Assembly: GCA_946481465.1 (NCBI GenBank)
Contig: CAMLOC010000076.1
Coordinates: forward strand, 1 to 9,639
DNA: 9,639 bases
Origin: an uncultured Shinella sp.
GTDB taxonomy: Bacteria > Pseudomonadota > Alphaproteobacteria > Rhizobiales > Rhizobiaceae
Direction of reading: 5' to 3'
The first letter of the stretch is position 1, and each line of letters begins with the position of its first letter. The notes below the pieces were generated by a model that worked only from the letters and a program-made list of their open reading frames with translations, did not search any database and was not told the DNA's origin. Shown piece by piece: positions 1-6,924 of this stretch. The position numbers were made by a program, and so were the translations under genes.

Positions 1-866
1 TTGCCGATCTTCGTCTCTTCCTGGCCATCATCGATGCCGGCAGCATCACGCATGGCGCCCTTGCCGCGAACCTCTCGGTCGCGGCGGCGAGCGAGCGGCT
101 GCGCGACATGGAGGCCTCGGGCGGCGTGCGGCTTCTCGAGCGCGGCCGCCGCGGCGTGACGCCGACCCGCGCCGGGGAGACGCTGGCCCACCATGCCCGC
201 CTCGTGCTGCACCAGGTCGGCACCATGCATGCGGACATGTCCGAGCATGCGCGCGGGCTGCGGCCGACGATCCGGGTCCTCGCCAACACGGCGGCGCTCA
301 CCGAGTTCCTGCCCGAACGCCTCGCCCCGTGGCTTGCGGCCCATCCCCGGGTGGATATCGACCTCTCCGAACGGCCGAGCCGCGACACCGTGGTTGCGGT
401 GGCGCGCGGGCTGGCCGAGATCGGCATCGTCTCCGACGCCGTCGATGCCGGCGCGCTTGCGACCTTCCCCTTTGCGGTGGACCGCCTCGTCGCGGTGCTG
501 CCGCAGGATCATCCGCTGGCGAAGCACCGGCAGATCGCCTTCCCGGACCTGTTCGGCGAAGATCACATCGGCTTTGCCGGCGCGCTGCAGGACCATATCG
601 ACCAGCAGGCCTTGAGGATCGGGCAGAGGCTTCGCGCGCGCATCCGCCTGCGGACCTTCGAGGGGATCTGCCGTCTCGTGGCCGCCGGCGTCGGCGTCGG
701 CATCCTTCCGCAGGTGGCGGCGCGGCGCTGCCGGCGCAGCCTGCCCATCCGCTGCGTGCCGCTGAGCGCGCCCTGGGCGACACGCCGCCTGCTGCTGTGC
801 GTTCACCCGTCGCGGCCGCTCGATCCCGCCGCCCGCCAGCTTCTCGAACATCTGAAGGCCCGGTAG
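1..866 (+). CDS. LysR-type transcriptional regulator, 5' end cut by the window edge
   Basis: The reading frame is already open at base 3, so the ATG at 108 is internal. The first visible residues (ADLRLFLAIIDAGSITHGAL) are the start of a LysR winged helix-turn-helix, in which DLRLF normally lies within about ten residues of the true start. Only a few codons are therefore missing. The HTH runs to about residue 55 and includes the usual LLERGRRGVTPTRAGE wing and linker entry. It is followed by a periplasmic-binding-protein-like effector domain to the stop at 864-866, with typical segments such as DTVVAVARGLAEIGIV and ICRLVAAGVGVGILP. By family, it is a cytoplasmic DNA-binding regulator that responds to a small ligand. 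LysR genes often control a divergent neighbour, which here would lie outside the window to the left. Whether it touches aztD, 85 bp downstream on the same strand, cannot be seen. Ligand unknown. Confidence 0.9.
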   Translation, partial: ADLRLFLAIIDAGSITHGALAANLSVAAASERLRDMEASGGVRLLERGRRGVTPTRAGETLAHHARLVLHQVGTMHADMSEHARGLRPTIRVLANTAALTEFLPERLAPWLAAHPRVDIDLSERPSRDTVVAVARGLAEIGIVSDAVDAGALATFPFAVDRLVAVLPQDHPLAKHRQIAFPDLFGEDHIGFAGALQDHIDQQALRIGQRLRARIRLRTFEGICRLVAAGVGVGILPQVAARRCRRSLPIRCVPLSAPWATRRLLLCVHPSRPLDPAARQLLEHLKAR

Positions 867-887
867 AGCCGGCCGGAGCCCGAACGC

Positions 888-914
888 TGGACAAGCAGGA
901 TGTAACGCTATAAC
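888..914 (+). promoter_or_regulatory. Weak candidate sigma-70-type promoter for aztD
   Basis: TGGACA at 888-893 resembles a -35 box and TATAAC at 909-914 resembles a -10 box, but the spacer is only 15 bp. The -10 box would lie inside the first of the two Zur-like elements, a usual arrangement for repression. A different start point is possible. The 85 bp between the LysR stop and the aztD start is much richer in A/T than its surroundings from base 900 onward, which supports a promoter being here. Confidence 0.3.
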
Positions 915-935
915 AAAACTGCGTTACGTTATTAC
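902..935 (+). promoter_or_regulatory. Tandem Zur-like operator upstream of aztD
   Basis: Two elements, GTAACGCTATAAC (902-914) and GTTACGTTATTAC (923-935), agree at 10 of 13 positions (GTnACGyTATnAC). They begin exactly 21 bp apart, two helical turns, so a protein would bind both on the same face. Each has a GTnA...TnAC partial dyad and an ATAAC-like half, which resembles zinc uptake regulator (Zur) boxes. The second element ends 16 bp before the aztD ATG. AztD proteins belong to zinc-starvation systems, so repression by zinc-loaded Zur is the natural reading. The assignment to Zur is inference; the repeat itself is directly visible. Confidence 0.55.
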
Positions 936-951
936 ATTAACAGGAGACATC

Positions 952-2181
952 ATGCCCCGCTCCGGCTCCGGCGCCCTTCTCGCCACCACCATCCTTGCAA
1001 CCCTCGCCCTTCCCGTCGCCGTCCATGCGGACGAGGCGCAGCACGAGACCTGGCGCCTGTTCGTCGCCGATCACACGCAGCCCGTGGTCCGCGCCATCGA
1101 TCTTGGCACGGGCCGGGAAATCGGCCGCTTCGACCTGAAGGGCTATGCGGCCCTTTCCCTCAGCGAGACGGGCCGCACCGTCTTCGCCGTCCAGGGCGAC
1201 CAGAACGTTATCCATGCGATCGACACCGGCATTGCGCTGTCGGACCACGGCGAGCACCGCGATCTCGAGGTCAGCGAGCCGAAGCTCCTTCCCGTGGCGA
1301 TCAGCGGCGAGAAGCCCGGCCATGTGGTGGCCCATGGCGATGATATCGCGATCTTCCACGACCGCGGCGGCAGGTTCGATCTCGCTGCGGAAAGCGCGCT
1401 GCTGGAGGGCAAGGCGGAGCTGAAGCCCTATGACACGACAGCAGCGCATCACGGCGTCGCCGTGCCGATGGGCAACCACCTGCTCGTTTCCGTGCCGAAC
1501 ATGGAAGCGGCGGTGAAGGAGGGCGAACTGCCGCCGCGCCTCGGCCTGCGCGTGCTGGACAGGAACGGCAACCAGGTGGGCGACGTCGCCACCTGCACGG
1601 GGCTGCACGGCGAGGCGACCTCGGCGCGCCTGGTGGCGTTCGGCTGCGCGGAGGGCGTGCTCGTCGCCCGCCCGGGCGGCATGGACGGCCCGAAGCTCGA
1701 CATGCTCGCCTATGGCGACGGGCTGCCGGAAGGCAAGGTCTCCACCCTGCTCGGCGGCACGTCCATGCAGTTCTTCCTGGGCAACTACGGCGAGGACAAG
1801 GTCGTGCTCATCGAGCCCGACGCCGAGGAACCCTACCGCCTGGTCGAGCTGCCGCTGCGGCGCGTCGATTTCGTCCTCGATCCCGCCCGGCCGCGCAACG
1901 GCTATATCCTGACGGAAGACGGCAAGCTCCATCTCCTGGACGTCGTGGACGGCGCGATCACCAGGTCCGGGACCGTCACCGAACCCTACAGCAAGGACGG
2001 GCACTGGCGCGACCCGCGTCCGCGCCTGGCGGTTGCCGGCGATCACATCGCCGTCACCGACCCGCGCAAGGGCCTCGTGCGTCTCGTCGACCCGCAGACG
2101 CTGAAGGAGACCCGCACCATCGCCGTCGAGGGCCAGCCCTTCGCCATCGTCGCGGCCGGCGGATCGGGCGCCAGCCACTGA
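952..2181 (+). CDS. aztD: Periplasmic zinc metallochaperone, AztD family (beta-propeller)
   Basis: The protein has 409 residues with a Sec signal peptide: a hydrophobic stretch at about 8-24 and likely cleavage after VHA at 26. The rest is built of propeller-like blades with recurring short motifs such as VVRAIDLGTG (45-54), VIHAIDTG (86-93), LHLLDVVDG (326-334) and VRLVDPQT (376-383). Family-like segments are LSDHGEHRDLEV, TTAAHHGVAVPMGNH and CTGLHGEATSARLVAFGC. Cys215 and Cys232 could form a disulfide; His124, 128, 136, 166, 167 and 219 are plausible metal ligands. Known AztD proteins hand zinc to AztC, the binding protein of the AztABC importer. No aztABC genes are visible here, and the mature N-terminus (DEAQHETW) has no His/Asp-rich run. 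The start is supported by AGGAG at 942-946, five bases before the ATG, and the Zur-like repeats fit the role. If not AztD, it is a related periplasmic propeller. Confidence 0.78.
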   Translation: MPRSGSGALLATTILATLALPVAVHADEAQHETWRLFVADHTQPVVRAIDLGTGREIGRFDLKGYAALSLSETGRTVFAVQGDQNVIHAIDTGIALSDHGEHRDLEVSEPKLLPVAISGEKPGHVVAHGDDIAIFHDRGGRFDLAAESALLEGKAELKPYDTTAAHHGVAVPMGNHLLVSVPNMEAAVKEGELPPRLGLRVLDRNGNQVGDVATCTGLHGEATSARLVAFGCAEGVLVARPGGMDGPKLDMLAYGDGLPEGKVSTLLGGTSMQFFLGNYGEDKVVLIEPDAEEPYRLVELPLRRVDFVLDPARPRNGYILTEDGKLHLLDVVDGAITRSGTVTEPYSKDGHWRDPRPRLAVAGDHIAVTDPRKGLVRLVDPQTLKETRTIAVEGQPFAIVAAGGSGASH

Positions 2182-2200
2182 AGCCGTCGCGCCAGGGGAT

Positions 2201-2250
2201 TGCCGGCGCGCCGCCGGCATCCCGCTCTCCCGGCTGCCGCAACGCCGGGA
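2201..2250. terminator. Two GC-rich hairpins in the convergent aztD/MFS junction
   Basis: The 73 bp between the two convergent stop codons holds two perfect 7-bp inverted repeats: TGCCGGC at 2201-2207 with GCCGGCA at 2213-2219 (5-base loop), and TCCCGGC at 2228-2234 with GCCGGGA at 2244-2250 (9-base loop). Position and symmetry fit a bidirectional terminator. Neither hairpin is followed by a T-run on either strand, so intrinsic termination is not certain. Confidence 0.4.
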
Positions 2251-2254
2251 AGGA

Positions 2255-3685
2255 TCAGGAGGGGCGGCCGCGGTGCCCCGAAACCTCCGCTCCCGCGCCG
2301 GCGGGCAGCGCGAGGAAGCGCAGGGCCGAGACGAGGCCGATGGCGGCGATGACGAGGAAGGCGGCACGGATATCCATCAGCATGCCGCCGCCGGCCGTTT
2401 CGGGCAAGAGGACGGCGGAGAAGCGGATGACGGCGGCGGCCACGGCGACGCCGAGAAGCTGGGCGAGCTGCTGCAGCATGGCCGAGATCGTCGTCGCCGC
2501 GCCGCGCTGGGCGGGCGTCACGTCGGCAAAGGCGATCGTCGTCAGCGCGGTGAACTGCATCGAGCGGGACAATCCGCAGGCGATCAGCAGCGCAAAGAGC
2601 AGGAGACGCGGCGTATCGTTGTCGACGAAGGCGAAGGCGCCGATCGTCAGCGCGGCGACAAGGCCGTTGACGATCAGCAGCGTGCGGAAGCCGAAAAGGC
2701 GCAGCGCCGGCGTCGTCACGCTCTTCATCAGCAGGTTGCCGAGGAAATAGACGAGCACGAGCGAGCCGGTCTCGACGGCATCGAGGCCGAGGCCGACCTG
2801 GAAGAGGAGCGGCAGCAGGAACGGCGTGGCATTGACGGCAAGCCGGCCGGCGGTGCCCGCCGAGAGCGTCGCGAAGGCGAAGGTCGGCACCTTGAGCACC
2901 GCCATGTCGAGCAGGGCATGCGGCGCGCGACGCAGATGGCGGACGGCGACCCAGCCGACGGCAAGGCCGAGGGCGAGGACGGCGAGCGTGCCGGCACCGC
3001 CCGTCGGCGCGCTGGAGAGTTCCAGCCCGGCAAGCGTCAGGGCGAGCGCGCTTCCCGTCAGCAGGAAGCCTTTCAGGTCGAAGGGGCGCGCGCCCTCGGC
3101 CGGCGCCTTCGGCACGAAGAACAGGACGAGCAGCACGCCGACGAGGCCGAGCGGCAGGTTGATGAAGAAGTTCCATTGCCAGCCGGCATGGGTGGTGACC
3201 CAGGCGCCGATCAGCGGCCCCACCACCGGCGCGATCAGCGCCGGCCAGGTGATGGTGGCGATCGCCCGCACCAGCTCCGCCTTCGGCGCGCCGCGCAGCA
3301 CGAGCTGGCGCCCGACGGGCGTCATCAGCGCGGCGGAAGCGCCCTGGAAGAGCCGCGCCGCGGTGAACTCGGCAAGCGAGCCGGAAAAGCCGCAGGCGAC
3401 GGAGGACAGCGTGAAGAGCACGATCGCCGTCAGGAAGACCGCGCGGGCGCCGAAGCGGTCGGCCAGCCAGCCGGCCGGCGGAATGAACACGGCCATGGCG
3501 AGCAGATAGGCCGTGAAGCCGATGTTGAGCGCCACGACATCCGTCGAGAAGGCCTGCGCCATCGCCGGCAGCGAGGTCGCGATGATCGTGCTGTCCAGCA
3601 TCTGCATGAAGAAGGCCACGGCAACGACGGCCGGCACGATGCGGGTGCGGTGGAGCGGGATGGGGGCAGAGGAAATGGAAGACAT
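2255..3685 (-). CDS. MFS transporter, DHA2 (EmrB/QacA-like) drug:proton antiporter family
   Basis: A 476-residue inner-membrane protein with many long hydrophobic segments, as expected for the 12-14 helix DHA2 group. Recognisable motifs are LDSTIIATSLP (30-40, the helix 1 D1-type motif), GWLADRFGAR (72-81, motif A in the loop after helix 2), RLFQGASAAL (111-120, motif B region) and the glycine/proline-rich APVVGPLIGAW (152-162, antiporter motif C), followed by WQWNFFINLP (169-178). By family it should export a small molecule in exchange for protons; the substrate cannot be read. I chose the ATG at 3685 because it places a short hydrophilic tail before helix 1. A TTG at 3742 would add 19 residues and also lacks a good ribosome site. 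No clear Shine-Dalgarno precedes 3685, so the start is the weakest in the block. It lies 84 bp after the binding-protein gene and may have its own promoter. Confidence 0.88.
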   Translation of the reverse strand: MSSISSAPIPLHRTRIVPAVVAVAFFMQMLDSTIIATSLPAMAQAFSTDVVALNIGFTAYLLAMAVFIPPAGWLADRFGARAVFLTAIVLFTLSSVACGFSGSLAEFTAARLFQGASAALMTPVGRQLVLRGAPKAELVRAIATITWPALIAPVVGPLIGAWVTTHAGWQWNFFINLPLGLVGVLLVLFFVPKAPAEGARPFDLKGFLLTGSALALTLAGLELSSAPTGGAGTLAVLALGLAVGWVAVRHLRRAPHALLDMAVLKVPTFAFATLSAGTAGRLAVNATPFLLPLLFQVGLGLDAVETGSLVLVYFLGNLLMKSVTTPALRLFGFRTLLIVNGLVAALTIGAFAFVDNDTPRLLLFALLIACGLSRSMQFTALTTIAFADVTPAQRGAATTISAMLQQLAQLLGVAVAAAVIRFSAVLLPETAGGGMLMDIRAAFLVIAAIGLVSALRFLALPAGAGAEVSGHRGRPS

Positions 3686-3705
3686 CGCTATCGCAAAACG
3701 GGCGA

Positions 3706-3736
3706 CGGCGTTCGAACGCCGCCGTCCGGTCTTATA
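3706..3736 (-). promoter_or_regulatory. 16-bp perfect palindrome beside a possible -10 box, upstream of the MFS gene
   Basis: CGGCGTTCGAACGCCG at 3706-3721 reads identically on both strands. On the minus strand a TATAAG hexamer (3736-3731) lies ten bases upstream of it, so the palindrome would cover positions just after a transcription start. This is how many repressor operators are placed. No convincing -35 box is seen. The same bases can also fold as an RNA hairpin (alternative pairing GACGGCG with CGCCGTC at 3704-3726) in the leader before the MFS start codon. Confidence 0.4.
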
Positions 3737-3769
3737 GAGCAAATCCGGAGAAATCGGAAAGGCCGAACA

Positions 3770-4795
3770 TCAGTTGCTGGCGCTCACCCGCTTGACGGCC
3801 GCGTCGTAGAAGGAGCGGTCGATCCAGGTGTCGTAGTTCACCTTGCCCTTCAGCAGGCCGGCATCGGCCATGAAGGCCTCCTCGCCCTGAAGCGCACGCA
3901 CCGCCTCGTCGGTCACCTGCGGATCCTGGAAGAACTTGCCGTCCGGATAGGTCGCGCGCACCGCATTGTCGCTGTTGCCGGTCTCCTTGACGAAGATCGC
4001 GATCGTTTCCTCCGGGTTCGCATCGGCCCAGCGCGCCGCCGCGATATCGACGGCCAGAAGGCGCGTCACGATGTCGGGATATTTGCGGGCGAAATCGCCG
4101 TTGACGCTGAGGAGATGCGGCACGGCCCATTCCGGCTTGCCGGAAACGCCGGCATCGAAGATCACCCGGGCGGCGCCTTCCTCGACCAGCTTCTGCACGG
4201 GGCCGGTGCTTTCCACCACCGCGTCGACATCGCCGCGCGACAGGGCCGGCCCGGAGCTCTCGATGCCGAGATTGAGGCTCTCGACATCGGTGATCGAGAG
4301 GCCCGCCGTCTTCAGCGCCTTGGCGAAGGTCGAGTGGCGCACCGTGCCGGCGAGATAGGCGACCTTCTTGCCCTTGAGGTCCTCGATCTTCTGGATCGGC
4401 GAATCCGGCTTCACGACGATCTGCGTCTCGTTGGAGCGGTTCCAGCTCGACAGGCCGATCAGCTTCACGTCGGCGCCGGTGGCCGCAAGGCGCAGCGACG
4501 GGTTGTTGCCGATATAGGTGAAGTCGATGGCGCCGGAGCCGAGGGCGACGGTCGCCGCCGAGCCGCCGTCGAAGGTGGTCAGCTCGATCTTGATGCCGTC
4601 CTTGGCGAACTCGTCCTCCAGCAGCTTCCTGTTGCGGTAGAGGATGAATTTCAGGTGGCCCGGCGCCGTGGAGCCGATGCGGATGACGTCCGGCTTCGCC
4701 TCATCGGCAAAGGCCGGCGCAAGGCCCGGGACGGGCAGGATCGACAGCGCGAGCGCGATTTTCAGGAAGGTCCGGCGGAGCGGAAACGGTGTCAT
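3770..4795 (-). CDS. ABC transporter substrate-binding protein, SsuA/TauA (sulfonate/NMT1) type
   Basis: A 341-residue secreted protein. The N-terminus is a twin-basic, hydrophobic signal sequence (RRTFLKIALALSIL, then AFA at 28-30 with likely cleavage before DEAKPD). The mature part has the hallmarks of the sulfonate/nitrate/taurine binding-protein family: IRIGSTAPGH at the first strand, ELTTFDGGSAATVALGSGAIDFTYIG (71-96), LKGKKVAYLAGTVRH (140-154, the second-lobe entry) and ALSRGDVDAVV (184-194). It contains no cysteine, so it is a soluble periplasmic protein, not a lipoprotein. It would deliver ligand to the permease/ATPase encoded just upstream. The start is supported by AAGGA seven bases before the ATG. 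It is the last gene of the importer, unlike typical ssu/tau operons where it comes first, and it follows an unusual C-rich 71-bp gap. The family also binds thiamine precursors, nitrate and aromatic anions, so a sulfonate ligand is likely but unproven. Confidence 0.88.
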   Translation of the reverse strand: MTPFPLRRTFLKIALALSILPVPGLAPAFADEAKPDVIRIGSTAPGHLKFILYRNRKLLEDEFAKDGIKIELTTFDGGSAATVALGSGAIDFTYIGNNPSLRLAATGADVKLIGLSSWNRSNETQIVVKPDSPIQKIEDLKGKKVAYLAGTVRHSTFAKALKTAGLSITDVESLNLGIESSGPALSRGDVDAVVESTGPVQKLVEEGAARVIFDAGVSGKPEWAVPHLLSVNGDFARKYPDIVTRLLAVDIAAARWADANPEETIAIFVKETGNSDNAVRATYPDGKFFQDPQVTDEAVRALQGEEAFMADAGLLKGKVNYDTWIDRSFYDAAVKRVSASN

Positions 4796-4866
4796 GGATA
4801 GATCCTTTCGGGAGAGATCGGTGGTTGGGAGGACAATAGGATCGGGGGAGATCGGGGGGATCGGGG
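4796..4866 (-). other. C-rich, G-poor intercistronic leader with GATC-C(n) repeats
   Basis: On the transcribed (minus) strand these 71 bases contain 35 C but only 8 G, counted directly. Near the permease end the unit GATCCCCC is repeated about three times (plus-strand GATCGGGGG units at about 4840-4866). Long C-rich, G-poor, weakly structured RNA is the signature of Rho loading (rut) sites. It lies between the permease stop and the binding-protein ribosome site, where it could set the level of the distal genes. A simple unstructured leader is the alternative. Confidence 0.4.
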
Positions 4867-5730
4867 TCAGTTCGGGCCGCTTTCGCCGCTGCCGCGCCAG
4901 TGCGTCGCGCGCCGTTCGCCGGCCACGAGCAGGTAGTTGAGCAGGAGGCCGATGATCGTCAGCGTCAGGATGCCGGCATACATGCGGTCGGTTTCCAGCA
5001 TCAGCGACGCGTTCTGGATGAGGTAGCCGATGCCGGACTGGGCGGCGAGCATCTCGGCGGCGATCACCGAGAACAGCGAGGTCTTCACCCCGAGCCGGGC
5101 GCCGGCGACGATCGAGGGGATGGCGGAAGGGAAGATCACCTTCTTGAAGAGGTCCCAGTCCGAGGTGCCCATGGAGCGCGCCGCCTTGACGAGCAGCGGA
5201 TCGACGGACTTCACCCCGACGATCGTGTTGATCAGCAGGAAGAACACGGCGGCGTAGAAGGTGATGGCGATCTTCGAGGCCTCGCCGATGCCGAGGACGA
5301 GAATGAAGACCGGCAACAGCGCGAATTGCGAGGTGTTGCGCAGCGTCTGGACGAGGAAGTCGGAGGCCTTCTCGAACAGCGAATAGCGGCCCATCAGGAA
5401 GCCGAGCGGCACGGCGGTGACGAGGGCAAGCAGGAAGCCGATCGCGGCGCGCTGCAGGCTGATGCCGATATGGTCGGCAAGCTGGCCGGAGACGATCATC
5501 TCCCAGAGAACCGCAAGCACCTGGCTCAGCGGCGGGAAGAACAGCGCGTTGATCCAGCCGGCGCGCGGCGCGATCTCCCAGAGGAGCGCGAAGGCGACGA
5601 GCGCCGGCAGGCCGAGCGTGACGGTCGAGACGGCCTCGCCGAAAGCGCTCGGCGCCCTGGACGGGGCACGCTTGCGGCGCAGCGAAAGGGTGTTGCGGAG
5701 CGGCAGGTTGCGGTCGGCGATGAGGCTCAT
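4867..5730 (-). CDS. ABC transporter permease, SsuC/TauC type
   Basis: A 287-residue inner-membrane subunit of a BPD-type importer. After a basic, hydrophilic N-terminus (1-33) it shows about six hydrophobic segments near residues 36-54, 94-114, 134-149, 153-172, 215-229 and 251-270. The ATPase-contacting EAA loop is clear at about 183-201 (AARSMGTSDWDLFKKVIFP), followed by AIPSIVAGARLGV. It should form the membrane pore, probably as a homodimer, for the binding protein and ATPase next to it. The ATG at 5730 is preferred because GGGAGG lies five bases before it, within the 11-bp gap after the ATPase stop. An in-frame TTG at 5745 overlaps the ATPase TGA and would add five residues, but has no ribosome site. 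Length and composition are normal for the family. Confidence 0.9.
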   Translation of the reverse strand: MSLIADRNLPLRNTLSLRRKRAPSRAPSAFGEAVSTVTLGLPALVAFALLWEIAPRAGWINALFFPPLSQVLAVLWEMIVSGQLADHIGISLQRAAIGFLLALVTAVPLGFLMGRYSLFEKASDFLVQTLRNTSQFALLPVFILVLGIGEASKIAITFYAAVFFLLINTIVGVKSVDPLLVKAARSMGTSDWDLFKKVIFPSAIPSIVAGARLGVKTSLFSVIAAEMLAAQSGIGYLIQNASLMLETDRMYAGILTLTIIGLLLNYLLVAGERRATHWRGSGESGPN

Positions 5731-5741
5731 CTCATCCTCCC

Positions 5742-6578
5742 TCAATTGGCGTAGGTGGAAGCAAGGGTCCAGTCGCGCTGGGCCTTGCCGACTTCGTCGC
5801 GCAGGCTTTCCCAGACGCGGCCGCGATAGGCGTTGAAGGCCTCGCTGTTGCGGATATCGAGATCGCGCGGGCGCGGCAGGTCGATGTCGACGATCTCCTT
5901 CACGCTCGCCGGCCGGGCGGTCATCACCACGACGCGGTCGGCAAGGTAGATCGCCTCATCGATCGAATGGGTGACGAAGACCACCGTCGTCTTGATCTGC
6001 TCCCAGATGCGCAGGAGCTCGCTCTGCAGGATGTCGCGCGTCTGCGCGTCGAGCGCGGCAAAGGGCTCGTCCATCAAGAGGACCTGCGGATCCGTGGAAA
6101 GCGCCCGGGCGATCGCCACGCGCTGCTGCATGCCGCCCGAAAGCTGCGAGGGAAAACGATCCTCGAAGCCCTTCAGGCCGAAGAGGTGCAGGAAATCCTT
6201 CGCCCGCTCGCGCCGCTCGGCCGCGGGAACGCCGCGCACCTCCAGCGCATATTCGACATTCTGCAGGGCGGTGCGCCAGGGGAAGAGCGCATATTGCTGG
6301 AAGACATAGGCCGTGCGGGGGTGGGGCTTCACGACCTCGATGCCGTCGATGCGGGCGACGCCCGACGTCGCCTCGGTCAGTCCGGCGATCACGTCGAGCA
6401 GCACCGACTTGCCGCTGCCCGACGGGCCGACCAGCGTGATGAACTCGCCGCTGTCGATGGTGAGGTCGACGCCGTCCAGCACCGCGATGCGGCTGGACGT
6501 GACGCCGTCGACGGTCACGGTCTGGCCGGGCTTCAGGTTGAAAGACTTGCGCACGGCGCTGACGGCGATGCGTTCCAT
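5742..6578 (-). CDS. ABC transporter ATP-binding protein, SsuB/TauB/NrtD type
   Basis: A 278-residue cytoplasmic ATPase with every catalytic motif intact: Walker A GPSGSGKS (51-58), Q-loop VFQQ (92-95), signature LSGGMQQR (146-153), Walker B VLLMDEP (166-172), D-loop ALD (175-177) and the H-loop histidine THS (203-205). The YALFPWRTALQNVEYALE segment (96-113) is typical of the nitrate/sulfonate/taurine importers. It should power the permease encoded 11 bp downstream. A short insertion around 17-31 separates the first strand from IAVLDGVDL. The frame is open upstream, but the ATG at 6578 is chosen for its AAGGAG site, seven bases upstream, and for normal family length. Only 13 bp separate it from the ferredoxin stop, with the ribosome site inside that gap, which ties importer expression to the redox genes. 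Confidence 0.93.
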   Translation of the reverse strand: MERIAVSAVRKSFNLKPGQTVTVDGVTSSRIAVLDGVDLTIDSGEFITLVGPSGSGKSVLLDVIAGLTEATSGVARIDGIEVVKPHPRTAYVFQQYALFPWRTALQNVEYALEVRGVPAAERRERAKDFLHLFGLKGFEDRFPSQLSGGMQQRVAIARALSTDPQVLLMDEPFAALDAQTRDILQSELLRIWEQIKTTVVFVTHSIDEAIYLADRVVVMTARPASVKEIVDIDLPRPRDLDIRNSEAFNAYRGRVWESLRDEVGKAQRDWTLASTYAN

Positions 6579-6591
6579 GAGTATCTCCTTT

Positions 6592-6921
6592 TCAGACCTG
6601 CGCCACGCGGATGTGGCGGGTCGGGTCGTTCCTCGTTCCCCCGGCGCGGCCGCGGTTCCAGCCGAGCGCGCGGGCATAGGCGCCGAAGAGGCCGCGTTCG
6701 AGGACCTCGGGCTCGGCAATGCCGGTCGGGCCGTCGGCCTGCTCGGCGACGTAGAGCGCATCGGTCGGGCAGTAGATCTCGCAGAGGAAGCAGGTCTGGC
6801 AGTCGTCCTGCCGGGCGATGACGGGAAGCCCCGTCTCGTCCCGGTCGAAGACGAAGGCCGGGCAGATGCGCTCGCAGATATCGCAGCGGATGCAGCGGTC
6901 GGCGGAAACGACTTCGATCAT
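6592..6921 (-). CDS. Small ferredoxin-like protein with two [4Fe-4S] clusters (AprB-like partner of the flavoprotein)
   Basis: A 109-residue protein with two complete CX2CX2CX3CP cluster motifs: Cys10, 13, 16, 20 and Cys41, 44, 47, 51. As in other dicluster ferredoxins, the fourth Cys of each motif should bind the opposite cluster. No signal peptide or membrane segment, so it is cytoplasmic. After residue 56 a tail of about 53 residues follows (EPEVLERGLFGAYARALGW then NDPTRHIRVAQV). APS reductase beta subunits also carry a C-terminal tail, which clasps the flavoprotein, so this tail may serve as a docking arm (inference). It follows the flavoprotein gene by only three bases, and its GGAGG site lies inside the end of that gene, indicating coupled translation and a stoichiometric complex. 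Role: shuttling electrons between the FAD subunit and an unknown carrier. Confidence 0.9.
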   Translation of the reverse strand: MIEVVSADRCIRCDICERICPAFVFDRDETGLPVIARQDDCQTCFLCEIYCPTDALYVAEQADGPTGIAEPEVLERGLFGAYARALGWNRGRAGGTRNDPTRHIRVAQV

Positions 6922-6924
6922 CGC

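Noticed and set aside
937..2367. 476-codon minus-strand frame covering aztD
   Set aside because: Mirror-frame shadow of aztD. The product is Ala/Arg/Gly/Asp-rich with no motifs, while the plus-strand product has a signal peptide, ribosome site and family motifs.
2273..4801. 842-codon open frame on the plus strand opposite the MFS and binding-protein genes
   Set aside because: Its product is a low-complexity Arg/Glu/Gly/Asp/His-rich string with no domain. It runs antisense across two genes with clear families and across their intergenic gap. Such long antisense frames arise from the G/C third-position bias of the real genes.
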